This document shows positions 51,060 to 59,522 of a stretch of 64,000 bases of DNA, one piece after another (positions within the stretch are counted from its first letter, which is position 1; each line of letters starts with the position of its first letter). The stretch is from positions 189,010-253,009 of the forward strand of contig CAZCUD010000005.1 of assembly GCA_964501785.1 (NCBI GenBank), given 5' to 3'. Both the position numbers and the translations under genes were made by a program. The notes beneath the pieces are model-generated. The model was not told the DNA's origin. It was given only the letters and a program-made list of their open reading frames with translations, and ran no database searches. This DNA is from DATBSK01 sp964501785 (GTDB lineage Bacteria > Actinomycetota > Acidimicrobiia > IMCC26256 > PALSA-555).

Positions 51060-51287
51060 GGAGGGGGTGCTCCCTCGCTGCTGGGGGCCGGGACCAGCGC
51101 GCCGACGCATCGTCGCCCAGTCGCCCCCGGGCGTCAAGTTCCTGGCGCACCGTGCGTGCCCGGAGCCCGCGCGCCGCGGTCAGTCCGACGGGGTCGGGAG
51201 CCTGCCCGGCTGGGCGCCGTCCCCGGTTCCGACTCTGGCGGGGATCCGGGTCTCGGTTCCGTTCCCCCTCGGTCTGCGGGCGCCTCG

Positions 51288-51301
51288 GTTCCACGTGGAA
51301 C
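51288..51301. promoter_or_regulatory. parS site 1 (GTTCCACGTGGAAC)
   Basis: A perfect 14-bp palindrome matching the bacterial parS core (consensus TGTTNCACGTGAAACA). It lies between parA and rsmG, a usual place for origin-proximal parS. The rest of the 302-bp gap 51060-51361 shows no gene. Confidence 0.9.
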
Positions 51302-51343
51302 GCCGGCGGGCTCGGTCGACCCCGTCGGCCCCCTCGGCCCCAC

Positions 51344-51357
51344 GTTCCACGTGGAAC
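51344..51357. promoter_or_regulatory. parS site 2 (GTTCCACGTGGAAC)
   Basis: An identical copy, 56 bp from the first (centre to centre), and only 4 bases beyond the rsmG stop codon. Paired sites help ParB load and spread. Confidence 0.9.
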
Positions 51358-51361
51358 GCGG

Positions 51362-52012
51362 CTACCAGAGCGGTCGCTTGGCGGGCCGGCCCGGCTTCCG
51401 GGGCCAGCGGGCATCCAGCGGGCGGGGGAGCCGGGCGATGAGCGCCACGCTGATCGCCACGTCGGGCTCGGCCTCGTGCCGGATCCGGGGGGGTGCCAGG
51501 CCCAGCTCGGCGAGCCGGTCGTCGTCCCACCGATCGGGCGGCTCATCGGGCGGCTCGCTCACGACCAGCAGACCGCCGGGCCGGAGCAAGCCGACCGCGC
51601 ACTCGGCCGTCACCGCTGGTGGGCCGAAGCTGCGGGCGATCACGAGGTCGAAGTGCTCCCGCAGGGCGGTGGAGCGGGCGGCGGCCTCGGCCCGGTCGGT
51701 GACGACCTCGACCGATCCTCCCCACCCCAGGTCGGTCACGGCCTGGCGCAGGAAGGCGGTCCGCCGCCGCTGGCTGTCGAGCAGCACGCCCTCGGCGGCA
51801 CGTCCCGCCTCGGCCAGGAGACGGGCCACGGCCAGCCCGGGGAGGCCGCCCCCGGATCCGAGGTCGAGCCAGCGCAGGCGCCCTTCCCCGGTCGCGGCGA
51901 GCGCGATCCGGGCCAGGAGCTCGGCGTGGGCTCGCTGCGCGCCGATCGGCCCCGGCCCGAGAAGACCGAGGTCCTGCGCTCTGCGCAGGACCTCGTCGAG
52001 TGGATCGGGCAT
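51362..52012 (-). CDS. rsmG: 16S rRNA (guanine-N7) methyltransferase RsmG
   Basis: A 216-residue SAM-dependent enzyme that methylates G527 of 16S rRNA. SAM-binding LRWLDLGSGGGLPGLAVA (about 48), then GVLLDSQRRRTAFLRQAV and HFDLVIARSFGPPAVTAE. ATG at 52010-52012, 11 bases after the jag stop, with a weak ribosome site. The C-terminus is Pro/Arg/Lys-rich (RPLDARWPRKPGRPAKR). Confidence 0.93.
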   Translation of the reverse strand: MPDPLDEVLRRAQDLGLLGPGPIGAQRAHAELLARIALAATGEGRLRWLDLGSGGGLPGLAVARLLAEAGRAAEGVLLDSQRRRTAFLRQAVTDLGWGGSVEVVTDRAEAAARSTALREHFDLVIARSFGPPAVTAECAVGLLRPGGLLVVSEPPDEPPDRWDDDRLAELGLAPPRIRHEAEPDVAISVALIARLPRPLDARWPRKPGRPAKRPLW

Positions 52013-52022
52013 GTTCCGGGGC

Positions 52023-52994
52023 TCAGCCGGCCTTGAGCACCACCCGGCGCCGGGGCTCTTCGCCCTCGGACGTCGTCGTGACGCCGTCGAGCTCGGCGAT
52101 CGTGTCGTGCACGACCTTCCGGTCGGAGGCCGACATCGGCTCGAGCGCCTGATCCTCACCCGACTCGCGCACCCGCTCGGCGAGATCGAGGGCGAAGCGC
52201 TCGAGCGCCGCCCGCCGCTTGGCTCGGTACCCGCCCACGTCGACGTGGATGCGCACGCCGTGCCCCTCGGTCTGGCGCTGGACCACCGTCCGCACCAGCT
52301 CCTCGATCGCGTGCAGCGTCGCACCCTTCGGGCCGACCAGGAGCCCCAGGTCGCCGCCCGTCACGTCGACGATCAGCACGTCGTCGTCCTCGGTCCGGGT
52401 GCCGACGGTGGCGTCGACCCCGAACGCGGTGACGAGCCCCCGGGTGAAGTCGGCGGCCACCTCCGCCTGTTCCTCCACCGACACGTCGCTCACTGGTGCG
52501 CCTCCTTGGTCACCGTCTCCGGACGCCTGATCGCGGCGTCCCGTGCTCGATCCGTTCGCCCCGTCGCCGCTCCGGCCTCGACCGCGGCCTCCTCGGCGGC
52601 GACGCCGCTTCGAAGCGGTCGACGAGCCGTCGCCGGTCCCGCGGGCGGCCTGGTCGCTCGCCGAGTCGCCGCCCCGATCGGCCACCGCCACGGCCGCCGC
52701 GTCTCCGCGACCACTCCCGCGGCTGCGGCCACCGCGGCCGCCGCGCTCGCGACCGCCCCGACCGCCGCCGTCGCGGCTGCCCTGCTTGCGGGGGCGGCGG
52801 CGCCGCTCCCCGGGCTTCTCGCGGGACACGGGCTTGACGCGGGCTCGGATGCGCGCGTCACGGCGCCCCAGGAGCCCGGACTTGGGCTCCTGCAGCACCT
52901 CGTACTCCGCCTCTTGCTCGTCCACTCCGAGCTGGTCGAGCGCGGCGTCGAGCGCCGCCTCGACCGTCCGGCCGGTCGTCTCCACCCATTCCAT
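52023..52994 (-). CDS. khpB: RNA-binding protein Jag/KhpB with long Arg/Gly-rich linker
   Basis: A 323-residue protein: Jag-N domain (1-50, TGRTVEAALDAALDQLGVDE and SGLLGRRDARIRARV), an unusually long disordered linker (55-165) rich in Arg, Gly and Ser with RGG-like runs, a KH domain (170-245, GGDLGLLVGPKGATLHAIEEL) and an R3H domain (250-312, MSASDRKVVHDTIAEL). It binds RNA and affects cell division and wall synthesis. Encoded 6 bases after yidC. The linker resembles eukaryotic RGG boxes and could drive RNA condensation. Confidence 0.93.
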   Translation of the reverse strand: MEWVETTGRTVEAALDAALDQLGVDEQEAEYEVLQEPKSGLLGRRDARIRARVKPVSREKPGERRRRPRKQGSRDGGGRGGRERGGRGGRSRGSGRGDAAAVAVADRGGDSASDQAARGTGDGSSTASKRRRRRGGRGRGRSGDGANGSSTGRRDQASGDGDQGGAPVSDVSVEEQAEVAADFTRGLVTAFGVDATVGTRTEDDDVLIVDVTGGDLGLLVGPKGATLHAIEELVRTVVQRQTEGHGVRIHVDVGGYRAKRRAALERFALDLAERVRESGEDQALEPMSASDRKVVHDTIAELDGVTTTSEGEEPRRRVVLKAG

Positions 52995-53000
52995 CGTGGT

Positions 53001-54104
53001 TCAGCGCTTCCGCTTCTTCTTGTTGCGCTTCCGCTTCTGGGGCGGCCGCGGGGGCGGCCCCCCACGACTGCTCGCCGGCGTGCCCGATCGGGCCTTGGCC
53101 GTGCCGCCGCCACCGTTCGCGTCGGCAGGTGGCGGGAGGCCCAGCATCGAGCGCAGGCCCCGCTTCTCGGTGCCGGCACCGGTGGCCGCTCCGGTCGTGG
53201 TGACCTCGTCCTCGGGCACCGCGTCGGCCTCGACCCGGCGCTTCGCCGCCTGCACCGGCTTGGGGCCCGAAGGCTCGAGGTCGTCGGGCGGCGTGACGTC
53301 CCGGCTCTCGGCCTCGATCGTGGCCGTCCGCTCGGCGCGCGCCGCCTCTCTTCGCTCCTTGGCCGACGGATGGTGGGCCGATCCGTGGCGCCGGAAGATG
53401 ATCTCCTGCTGCCCGAAGCGCCAGAGGTTGGACACGACGAAGTAGAGCACCAGTCCCGACGGGAAGCTGATCGAGATCACCGTGAACACCACGGGCAGGA
53501 TCCGCATGACCATGCCCATCTGCTTGTTCGCGGCTGGCGTGCGCTTCTGGGCCTGGCGCACCGACATGTAGCCGGTGACCGCCACCAGCGCGACGAGGAT
53601 GAAGTACGGCGCAGCGTTGAGGAACCCGTTGATGTCGGTCGCCGACTTCTCGAGGTTCAGACCCAGGAAGTACTGGGGGTTCGCGGTCTCGGCGTTGCAC
53701 TTCTCGACCCCGCCGCAGAGGGCGTTGTACAGCGAGGAGTCGCTCGGGACGTACTTCCACGGCTCGCGCAGGACGTTGAACAGGGAGATGAAGATCGGCA
53801 GCTGCACCAGGAGGGGCAGACAACCCGCGAGCGGGTTGATCTTGTTCTCCTGGTAGAACTTCATCATCTCTTCGTTGAGCTTCTGGCGGTCGCCCTTGTA
53901 CTTCTGCTGAAGCTTCTTGATCTCGGGCTGCACCCGCTGCATGGCCATCATCGACTTGGCCTGCTTCGCGGTGAGCGGGTAGAGGAGCAGCATGATCACG
54001 CAGGTCAGCAGGATGATGTCGACGCCGAGGTTCGGGACCAGGTCGTAGAAGAACGCGAGCAACCAGCCGATCGCGTCGAAGATCGGGCCGAAGATGGCGT
54101 CCAT
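53001..54104 (-). CDS. yidC: Membrane protein insertase YidC
   Basis: A 367-residue YidC/Oxa1. Five hydrophobic segments, with YPLTAKQAKSMMAMQRVQPEIKKLQQKYKGD (cytoplasmic hairpin; key MQRVQPEIKKLQ), NPLAGCLPLLVQLPIFISLFNVL (about 100) and FPSGLVLYFVVSNLWRFGQQ near the end. The C-terminal 100 residues are hydrophilic and end in the basic run RPPQKRKRNKKKRKR, which probably contacts the ribosome. GAAGG precedes the ATG by 5 bases. Confidence 0.96.
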   Translation of the reverse strand: MDAIFGPIFDAIGWLLAFFYDLVPNLGVDIILLTCVIMLLLYPLTAKQAKSMMAMQRVQPEIKKLQQKYKGDRQKLNEEMMKFYQENKINPLAGCLPLLVQLPIFISLFNVLREPWKYVPSDSSLYNALCGGVEKCNAETANPQYFLGLNLEKSATDINGFLNAAPYFILVALVAVTGYMSVRQAQKRTPAANKQMGMVMRILPVVFTVISISFPSGLVLYFVVSNLWRFGQQEIIFRRHGSAHHPSAKERREAARAERTATIEAESRDVTPPDDLEPSGPKPVQAAKRRVEADAVPEDEVTTTGAATGAGTEKRGLRSMLGLPPPADANGGGGTAKARSGTPASSRGGPPPRPPQKRKRNKKKRKR

Positions 54105-54116
54105 GGGAACCTTCTC

Positions 54117-54404
54117 TCAGGCGGCTTCGGGCCGCTGCTGGGGGGAACGTACGTTCGTGTCGGCTCGGCGTGGGGGGACCGGGTCGAGCCCGCCCGGGTT
54201 CCACGGGTGACAGCGCCCGACGCGCTTCACCGCGAGCCAGGTGCCCCGGGCTGCGCCGTGGGTCTCGAGCGCGCCGAGGGCGTAGGCCGAGCACGACGGG
54301 TGGAACCGACAGCGCGGGGTCATGCGGGTGCTGAGAACCCGCCATCCGCGGATCGGGAGGGCCACGACCCGCGCGGCGATCGTGGGGCGCGAGGGATCGC
54401 TCAT
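54117..54404 (-). CDS. yidD: Membrane protein insertion factor YidD
   Basis: A 95-residue YidD with the family block CRFHPSCSAYALGALETHG and AVKRVGRCHPWNPGGLDPVP (cysteine triplet kept). The ATG overlaps the rnpA stop by 4 bases, and yidC starts 12 bases after its stop. Confidence 0.95.
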   Translation of the reverse strand: MSDPSRPTIAARVVALPIRGWRVLSTRMTPRCRFHPSCSAYALGALETHGAARGTWLAVKRVGRCHPWNPGGLDPVPPRRADTNVRSPQQRPEAA

Positions 54405-54856
54405 GCGCCGACCTCGTCGACGAGGGTCGCGAGCGCGTCACGGAGGTCGGCCGGCGGCAGGCTCACCACGGCTGCCCCCGCACCGATGAGGTACGCGCCG
54501 GGCGCGAGCGCCCCGGCCCGGTCGAGCTCGGCCACGACGGCTCGCAGGCGGCGGCGGATCCGGTTGCGCCGGACCGCACCCCCGGCGTTGCGGCCGATCG
54601 CGTAGGCGACGCGCGCCTCGTCGCCGCCCGGGGTGAACCGGAGCGAGAGGGGACCGCGCCGTCGGCGAGGCACGGCTGCGAGCGCCGCGAAGGTCGCACG
54701 GTCGCGGATGCGCCCGGTCAGGCGCTGAGACGCTTGCGGCCGCGTTGACGTCGGTTCTTGAGAACCGCGCGACCGCCGCGAGTGCGCGAGCGCGTGCGGA
54801 AGCCGTGCTTCTTCTTGCGCTTGCGGTTGTTCGGCTGGAAGGTGCGCTTCACGCAT
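54401..54856 (-). CDS. rnpA: RNase P protein component, start upstream of and overlapping rpmH
   Basis: The conserved RnpA body begins near residue 46 (RLTGRIRDRATFAAL) and holds the RNR-type motif YAIGRNAGGAVRRNRIRRRLRAV (about 93-115). The only ATG, GTG or TTG in frame upstream of the body is the ATG at 54854-54856, giving 151 residues with a 45-residue Gln/Arg-rich extension. That ATG is 4 bases before the rpmH GTG and shares its GGAGG, and rpmH lies wholly inside in another frame. A non-standard CTG just before the body is the alternative. The stop overlaps yidD. Confidence 0.85.
   Translation of the reverse strand: MREAHLPAEQPQAQEEARLPHALAHSRRSRGSQEPTSTRPQASQRLTGRIRDRATFAALAAVPRRRRGPLSLRFTPGGDEARVAYAIGRNAGGAVRRNRIRRRLRAVVAELDRAGALAPGAYLIGAGAAVVSLPPADLRDALATLVDEVGA
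54718..54852 (-). CDS. rpmH: 50S ribosomal protein L34
   Basis: A 44-residue L34 reading MKRTFQPNNRKRKKKHGF then RTRSRTRGGRAVLKNRR and RGRKRLSA, the full-length family sequence. GTG start with GGAGG 6 bases upstream. It is nested in the other frame of the extended rnpA. Confidence 0.97.
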   Translation of the reverse strand: MKRTFQPNNRKRKKKHGFRTRSRTRGGRAVLKNRRQRGRKRLSA

Positions 54857-55130
54857 GGCCTCCTCGAGAGCGTGAGCCCGGCGCGGCCGACGGGCGATGG
54901 AGGGCCCGGGTGCGCGCGGCTGTGTCGACGAGTGTACGAGCGCGTCACCGACACCCGCAACGCGGGCCGCGCGCGGTCGCGAACCTTCGGTGTTGAGCGC
55001 TCGCGACCTCGGTGCTACGTTGCGCCGCGCTCATCGATCCGGCCTCGATGTGCGTCGCTTCCCCGCCGGGGCCCTGGCCCCATCGGCCGGCCAGCCCAGG
55101 GGGGAGGCCAGGCGCCGCCCTCGTCGTTCT

Positions 55131-55158
55131 CCACACTTGTGGACGTACCTGTGGACAA
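55131..55158. promoter_or_regulatory. DnaA boxes overlapping the dnaA start
   Basis: TGTGGACAA at 55150-55158 is the complement of the actinobacterial DnaA box TTGTCCACA. A partial palindrome TCCACACTTGTGGA lies at 55130-55143. Both overlap the candidate GTG start codons, which suggests DnaA autoregulation. A TACGTT -10-like hexamer lies near 55017. Confidence 0.7.
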
Positions 55159-56596
55159 CGTGGACCGGCCGAGCGCCGCTGGCCCGGACCGGGCCGCCGA
55201 CGACCTCGCCACCAGAATCTGGGAGCAGGCGACGCAGCGGTTGCGCGCGGAGCTCGCCGAGGCGACCTGGCTGACCTGGTTCCAGGAGGCGCGGGCGGTC
55301 CGATTCGAGCACGACATCCTCGTCCTCGCAGTGCCCAACCCGATCGCGGCCGACAAGATCCGACGCAACTACCACGCGATGGTCGATGCCGCGCTGCTCG
55401 CCTCGACCGGCCGAGCCTGCACCCTCGAGCTCCTGGTGGCGACCGAGGCAGCCGACGCACCCTCGCTGGTCGTCGACGAGCCCGCCGAGCCGCTGCCCGC
55501 GGCAGCCGAGGTGCCCCTGCCCCCGGCCGCGACCCCGAGCGAGTCGCCCTGGGCCTCCGGGTCGCTCAACCCTCGCTACACCTTCGACCAGTTCGTCATC
55601 GGCGCGTCGAACCGCTTCGCCCACGCCGCGGCCCTCTCGGTCGCCGAGGCCCCGGCCCAGGCCTACAACCCGCTGTTCATCTACGGGCCGGCGGGGTTGG
55701 GCAAGACCCACCTCCTCCACGCCATCGGCCACCACGTGCGCAGCCTCTACCCGAAGACCCGGGTCCGCTACGTCTCGACGGAGTCGTTCATGAACGACTT
55801 CGTGGAGGCGATCCGCGAGCGCACCCGGATGCCGGTGTTCAAGCGGCGCTACCGGGCCCTCGACGTGCTGCTCATCGACGACATCCAGTTCCTCGAGCGG
55901 ACCCAGGAGCTCCAGGAGGAGTTCTTCCACACGTTCAACCAGATCCACAACGAGGGCGGGCAGATCGTCATCTCGTCCGACCGCTCCCCGAAGTCGATCG
56001 CCACCCTCGAGGATCGCCTGCGCAGCCGGTTCGAGTGGGGCCTGATCACCGACGTCCAGCCCCCCGAGTTCGAGACCCGCCTCGCGATCCTCCGCAAGAA
56101 GGCCGAGGCCGAGCACCTCGGCGGCATCCCCGACGAGGTCCTGGGCTTCATCGCCAGCAACATCCAGGACAACATCCGCGAGCTCGAGGGTGCCCTGATC
56201 CGGGTCGCCGCGTTCTCGAGCCTCCACCGCACTCCGCTCTCCGAGGAGGTGGCTCGCTCCGTGCTCGCCGACCTCCTGCCGACCACCAAGCCCCGCGAGA
56301 TCACCGCGGAGCTGATCCTCGACGAGACGGCCAAGATGTTCGGCTGGACGGTGGAGGACCTCTGCGGCAAGAGCCGGCGCCGCCCGCTGGTGACCGCTCG
56401 CCAGATCGGCATGTACGTCATGCGCAACCTGACCGACTTCAGCTACCCCCGCATCGCGGAGGCGTTCGGCGGCCGCGACCACACCACGGTCATGTACGCC
56501 GTCGAGAAGATCAAGGAGCAGATGACCGAGCGTCACACGACGTTCGAGCAGGTCAACGAGCTGATCGCCCGGATCCGGCTCGGCAGCAGTGGGTGA
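55139..56596 (+). CDS. dnaA: Chromosomal replication initiator DnaA
   Basis: About 485 residues. Domain I (IWEQATQRLRAELAEATWLTWF), a Pro/Ala-rich domain II, AAA+ domain III (FIYGPAGLGKTHLLHAIGHHV; Walker B LLIDDIQFL) and domain IV with the DNA-binding signature GGRDHTTVMYAVEKI. In-frame GTG codons at 55139, 55151 and 55160 are all possible starts and all overlap DnaA boxes; none has a close ribosome site. I give the first. Confidence 0.95.
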   Translation: MDVPVDNVDRPSAAGPDRAADDLATRIWEQATQRLRAELAEATWLTWFQEARAVRFEHDILVLAVPNPIAADKIRRNYHAMVDAALLASTGRACTLELLVATEAADAPSLVVDEPAEPLPAAAEVPLPPAATPSESPWASGSLNPRYTFDQFVIGASNRFAHAAALSVAEAPAQAYNPLFIYGPAGLGKTHLLHAIGHHVRSLYPKTRVRYVSTESFMNDFVEAIRERTRMPVFKRRYRALDVLLIDDIQFLERTQELQEEFFHTFNQIHNEGGQIVISSDRSPKSIATLEDRLRSRFEWGLITDVQPPEFETRLAILRKKAEAEHLGGIPDEVLGFIASNIQDNIRELEGALIRVAAFSSLHRTPLSEEVARSVLADLLPTTKPREITAELILDETAKMFGWTVEDLCGKSRRRPLVTARQIGMYVMRNLTDFSYPRIAEAFGGRDHTTVMYAVEKIKEQMTERHTTFEQVNELIARIRLGSSG

Positions 56597-56900
56597 GGCG
56601 CGCACCGGCCACCGCCGCGCGCCGACCCCTGGACCCGCCCATGGCGCGCCGGCCGTCACAGGTGTGGACAATGCTGTGGAGGGCTGGGGATACCGGCGGC
56701 GTTCTGGGGACGCTGCGCAGCCGGGCGGTCACCAAGCGCGGTGGTCGGTGGACGACGGTGGACAGACCGGGGAGATCGGCACCCCTGCCGACCTGCTCGG
56801 ACGCCCCTTCCTCCACAGTCCACAGCCCCTACTACGGCTACGACTCTTTCTCTAATAGAGAAGGGCCAGGTGTGGAAGATCGAGCACCAGAGGAGATGAC
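56597..56900. other. oriC: Origin of replication (oriC), dnaA-dnaN spacer
   Basis: The 304-bp gap has a perfect DnaA box complement TGTGGACAA (56663-56671) and several partial ones (TGTGGAGGG at 56675, GTGGACAGA near 56758, TCCACAGTCCACAG at 56812-56825, GTGTGGAAG near 56870). A short AT-rich stretch with the palindrome TTCTCT-AAT-AGAGAA (56848-56862) could be an unwinding element or part of the dnaN promoter. The dnaA-dnaN spacer is oriC in most actinobacteria. The origin is small and poor in perfect boxes. Confidence 0.75.
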
Positions 56901-58001
56901 GTGAAGTTCCGTTGCGATCGCGACGCGCTCGCCGACGCGGTCGGCACCGCCTATCGCGCGGTGGCGTCCCGGACCGGTGCGCTGCCGGTGCTCTCGGGCG
57001 TGAAGGTCGAGCTCCAACCGGGCAAGGTCGAGTTCACCGGCTCCGACCTCGAGCTGACGATCCGCGTCAGCGTGCCGGCCGACGTCGAGGGCGAGGGCTC
57101 CGCGGTGCTGGTGGCCCGGCTGCTGGTCGACACCCTCGCGAAGCTGGGGTCCGACGACACGGTCTCGGTGGAGATCGGCGACGATCAGGCCAAGATCGAG
57201 GCCGGCCGCTTCCGCTCGCAGGTGCGGACGCTCGCCGCGAGCGACTTCCCCCGACTGCCCGAGGCCGAGGGGCAACCGGTGACCGTCGAGGCGGGGCCGC
57301 TGGCCGAGGGGCTGCGCCAGGTCGTGCCGGCGGCGTCACGCGACGACGCGCGACCGATCCTCACCGGGGTGCTCGTCGCCTCGACGGGCCAGGGCGTGCG
57401 GCTCGTCGCCACCGACTCGTATCGACTGGCCGTGCGCGACCTGCCCGGCCTCACGCTCCTCCCGGAGGGGCAGAAGGTGCTCGTCGGGGCCAAGGGCCTG
57501 GGCGAGCTCCAGCGACTCCTCGGCGAGGGCTCGGTCGAGGTCTACCTGGGCGAGCGCTACGTGACCTTCCGGCTCGGCGAGATCGAGCTCACCGCGCGCC
57601 TCATCGAGGGCGACTTCCCCAACTACGAGCAGCTGATCCCGAGCGGCTACCCCAACCGTCTCGCGGTCGACCGCGACGCGTTCGCCGCGGCGGTGGAGCG
57701 GGTGAGCCTCGTGGGCGGCACCAGTCGCGACTCGTCGCCGATCCGCCTCGCGATGAGCTCGGACGGGCTCGAGCTCTCAGCGACCGCGCAGGACGTAGGG
57801 CAGTCGTTCGAGCCGGTCGAGGCGAAGTTCGAGGGCACCGAGCTCACGGTCGCGTTCAACTCGCGGTTCCTGCTCGACGGCGTCGAGGCCGCGAACGCGG
57901 CCGAGATCACGATCGAGTCGATCGATCCTCTCAAGCCGGCGGTCCTGCGCGGTGGCGACGCGGACTTCCTCTACCTGCTGATGCCGGTCCGCATCGCTTG
58001 A
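56901..58001 (+). CDS. dnaN: DNA polymerase III beta sliding clamp
   Basis: A 366-residue clamp of three similar domains. Visible: MKFRCDRDALADAVGTAYRAV at the start, GVLVASTGQGVRLVATDSYRLAV (about 160), EGDFPNYEQLIPSGYPN and the C-terminal RGGDADFLYLLMPVRI. GTG start behind AGGAG (5 bases). The C-terminal peptides of NucS (DLKLF) and other partners are expected to dock on its surface. Confidence 0.97.
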   Translation: MKFRCDRDALADAVGTAYRAVASRTGALPVLSGVKVELQPGKVEFTGSDLELTIRVSVPADVEGEGSAVLVARLLVDTLAKLGSDDTVSVEIGDDQAKIEAGRFRSQVRTLAASDFPRLPEAEGQPVTVEAGPLAEGLRQVVPAASRDDARPILTGVLVASTGQGVRLVATDSYRLAVRDLPGLTLLPEGQKVLVGAKGLGELQRLLGEGSVEVYLGERYVTFRLGEIELTARLIEGDFPNYEQLIPSGYPNRLAVDRDAFAAAVERVSLVGGTSRDSSPIRLAMSSDGLELSATAQDVGQSFEPVEAKFEGTELTVAFNSRFLLDGVEAANAAEITIESIDPLKPAVLRGGDADFLYLLMPVRIA

Positions 58002-58032
58002 CCGGGCACCGGCGCCGCCCGGGGCGCGAGCG

Positions 58033-59142
58033 GTGAGGGTCACGTTCGTCGAGGTCGCGGACTTCCGCTGCTACGCGACGGCCCGCCTCGACCTGCCCGC
58101 GGGGATGACCGTCATCGTCGGCCGCAACGGGCAGGGCAAGACCAGCCTCTTGGAAGCGATCGCGTGGGCCGCGCTCGGCCGCTCGTTCCGGGGTGTCCCC
58201 GACGCCGCACTGGTCCGCACCGGGGCCGACCAGGCGATCGTGCGGGTGGGGGTGGAGGAGCGCACCGGGCGTGAGCGCCTGATCGAGGCCGAGCTGCGCG
58301 CCGCGGGCCGCAACCGCGTGCTCGTCGACCGCAACCCGCTGAAGCGGACCCGCGACCTCGCGGGGGCGCTGCGGGTCACGGTCTTCGCCCCCGACGACCT
58401 CGAGCTGGTGAAGGGCGGTCCCGCGCAGCGCCGCACCTACCTCGACGACCTCCTCGTGGCGGTGACCCCGCGCTACGCCGCGGTCCTCGCCGAGTACGAG
58501 CGGGTGCTGCGTCACCGCAACGCGCTCTTGCGCGGCGGCCTGCGCGGACCCGACGCGCGCTCCACCCTCGAGGTGTTCGACGAGCAGCTGGTGCAGGCCG
58601 GCAGCGAGCTGGTGGTCGGACGACTCGGGTTGACCGAACGTCTCGCGCCGGCGGTCGACGCGGCCTACCGTGAGCTCGCGGCCGGGAACGACGGTGCAGG
58701 CGCGGAGTACGTCGCGGAGTGGTCCGAGGGCACACCCACGAACGACCCTTCCGCGATCGGTGAGGCGTTCCGGGCCGCGCTCGGCCGCCTCCACAAGCGC
58801 GAGGTCGAGCGGGGCACCACGCTCGTGGGTCCGCACCGAGACGAGTGGAAGCTGGTCGTCGGCGACCTCGACTCTCGGACCCACGCGTCGCAGGGCGAGC
58901 AGCGCACCCTCGCGCTGGCGCTGCGCCTCGCGGGGCACCGCACCGTCACCGACGCGATCGACGACGAGCCGGTGCTGCTGCTCGACGACGTGTTCAGCGA
59001 GCTCGACGAGCGACGCGGCGACGCGCTCGTGGAGCGGCTGACCGGCGGTCAGACGCTGGTGACGACCGCGGGGTCGCTGCCGCCGGCCGTCCGCCCGGCC
59101 CAGCGACTGCGCATCGTCGACGGTCGGGTCGAGGCGCCGTGA
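58033..59142 (+). CDS. recF: DNA replication and repair protein RecF
   Basis: A 369-residue SMC-like ATPase for gap repair. Walker A VGRNGQGKTSLLEAI (about 32), signature TRTHASQGEQRTLALALRLA (about 282) and Walker B PVLLLDDVFSELDERR. GTG start, 31 bases after dnaN. Its stop overlaps the next gene by 4 bases. Confidence 0.95.
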   Translation: MRVTFVEVADFRCYATARLDLPAGMTVIVGRNGQGKTSLLEAIAWAALGRSFRGVPDAALVRTGADQAIVRVGVEERTGRERLIEAELRAAGRNRVLVDRNPLKRTRDLAGALRVTVFAPDDLELVKGGPAQRRTYLDDLLVAVTPRYAAVLAEYERVLRHRNALLRGGLRGPDARSTLEVFDEQLVQAGSELVVGRLGLTERLAPAVDAAYRELAAGNDGAGAEYVAEWSEGTPTNDPSAIGEAFRAALGRLHKREVERGTTLVGPHRDEWKLVVGDLDSRTHASQGEQRTLALALRLAGHRTVTDAIDDEPVLLLDDVFSELDERRGDALVERLTGGQTLVTTAGSLPPAVRPAQRLRIVDGRVEAP

Positions 59143-59486
59143 GCCGCCGCCGCCGCCCGAGCGGCGTGCCGGGCGAGGACGAGCCCCCCGTCCCGGTGGG
59201 CGACGCCCTCGCGGCGATCTCCGCCGAGCTCGGCCTCGCCGACCCCGGTGAGCTGCAGGCGATCACCGAGGGCTGGGGCGACGTGGTGGGTGCCTCGGTC
59301 GCGCAGCACGCCCGGATCCGCGCCCTGCGCGGCACGACGCTCACCGTGGGGGTCGAGTCAGGGGCCTGGGCGACCGAGCTCCGACACCTCGAGCGCGAGG
59401 TCCTCGCGCGCATCGAGGCGATCGTCGGCCCCGGGGTCGTGACCGAGGTCCGGGTCAGCGTCGACGCGCGTCGCGACGAGGGATGA
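59139..59486 (+). CDS. DUF721 (DciA-like) protein
   Basis: A 115-residue protein of the DUF721 family: VGDALAAISAELGLADPGEL, ITEGWGDVVGASVAQHARI and LTVGVESGAWATELRHLEREVL. Proteins of this family (DciA) load or activate the replicative helicase in many bacteria lacking DnaC, so this is a good candidate partner of DnaB encoded at 24854. GTG start overlaps the recF stop. Confidence 0.9.
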   Translation: MSRRRRPSGVPGEDEPPVPVGDALAAISAELGLADPGELQAITEGWGDVVGASVAQHARIRALRGTTLTVGVESGAWATELRHLEREVLARIEAIVGPGVVTEVRVSVDARRDEG

Positions 59487-59522
59487 GCGTGCGGGAGCAC
59501 GGGGACCGACGGAGCCCTCTGG

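Noticed and set aside
49950..54605. A 1551-codon open frame on the plus strand across parB-yidC
   Set aside because: It lies opposite parB, parA, rsmG, jag and yidC, all clearly recognised. Long antisense frames are expected at this GC content, and its translation is low-complexity Arg/Ala/Gly/Val.
54758..55138. Extended dnaA start upstream of the GTG cluster
   Set aside because: The frame is open back into the antisense of rpmH, but the extra residues are not DnaA-like, and the promoter-like TACGTT and DnaA boxes lie downstream.
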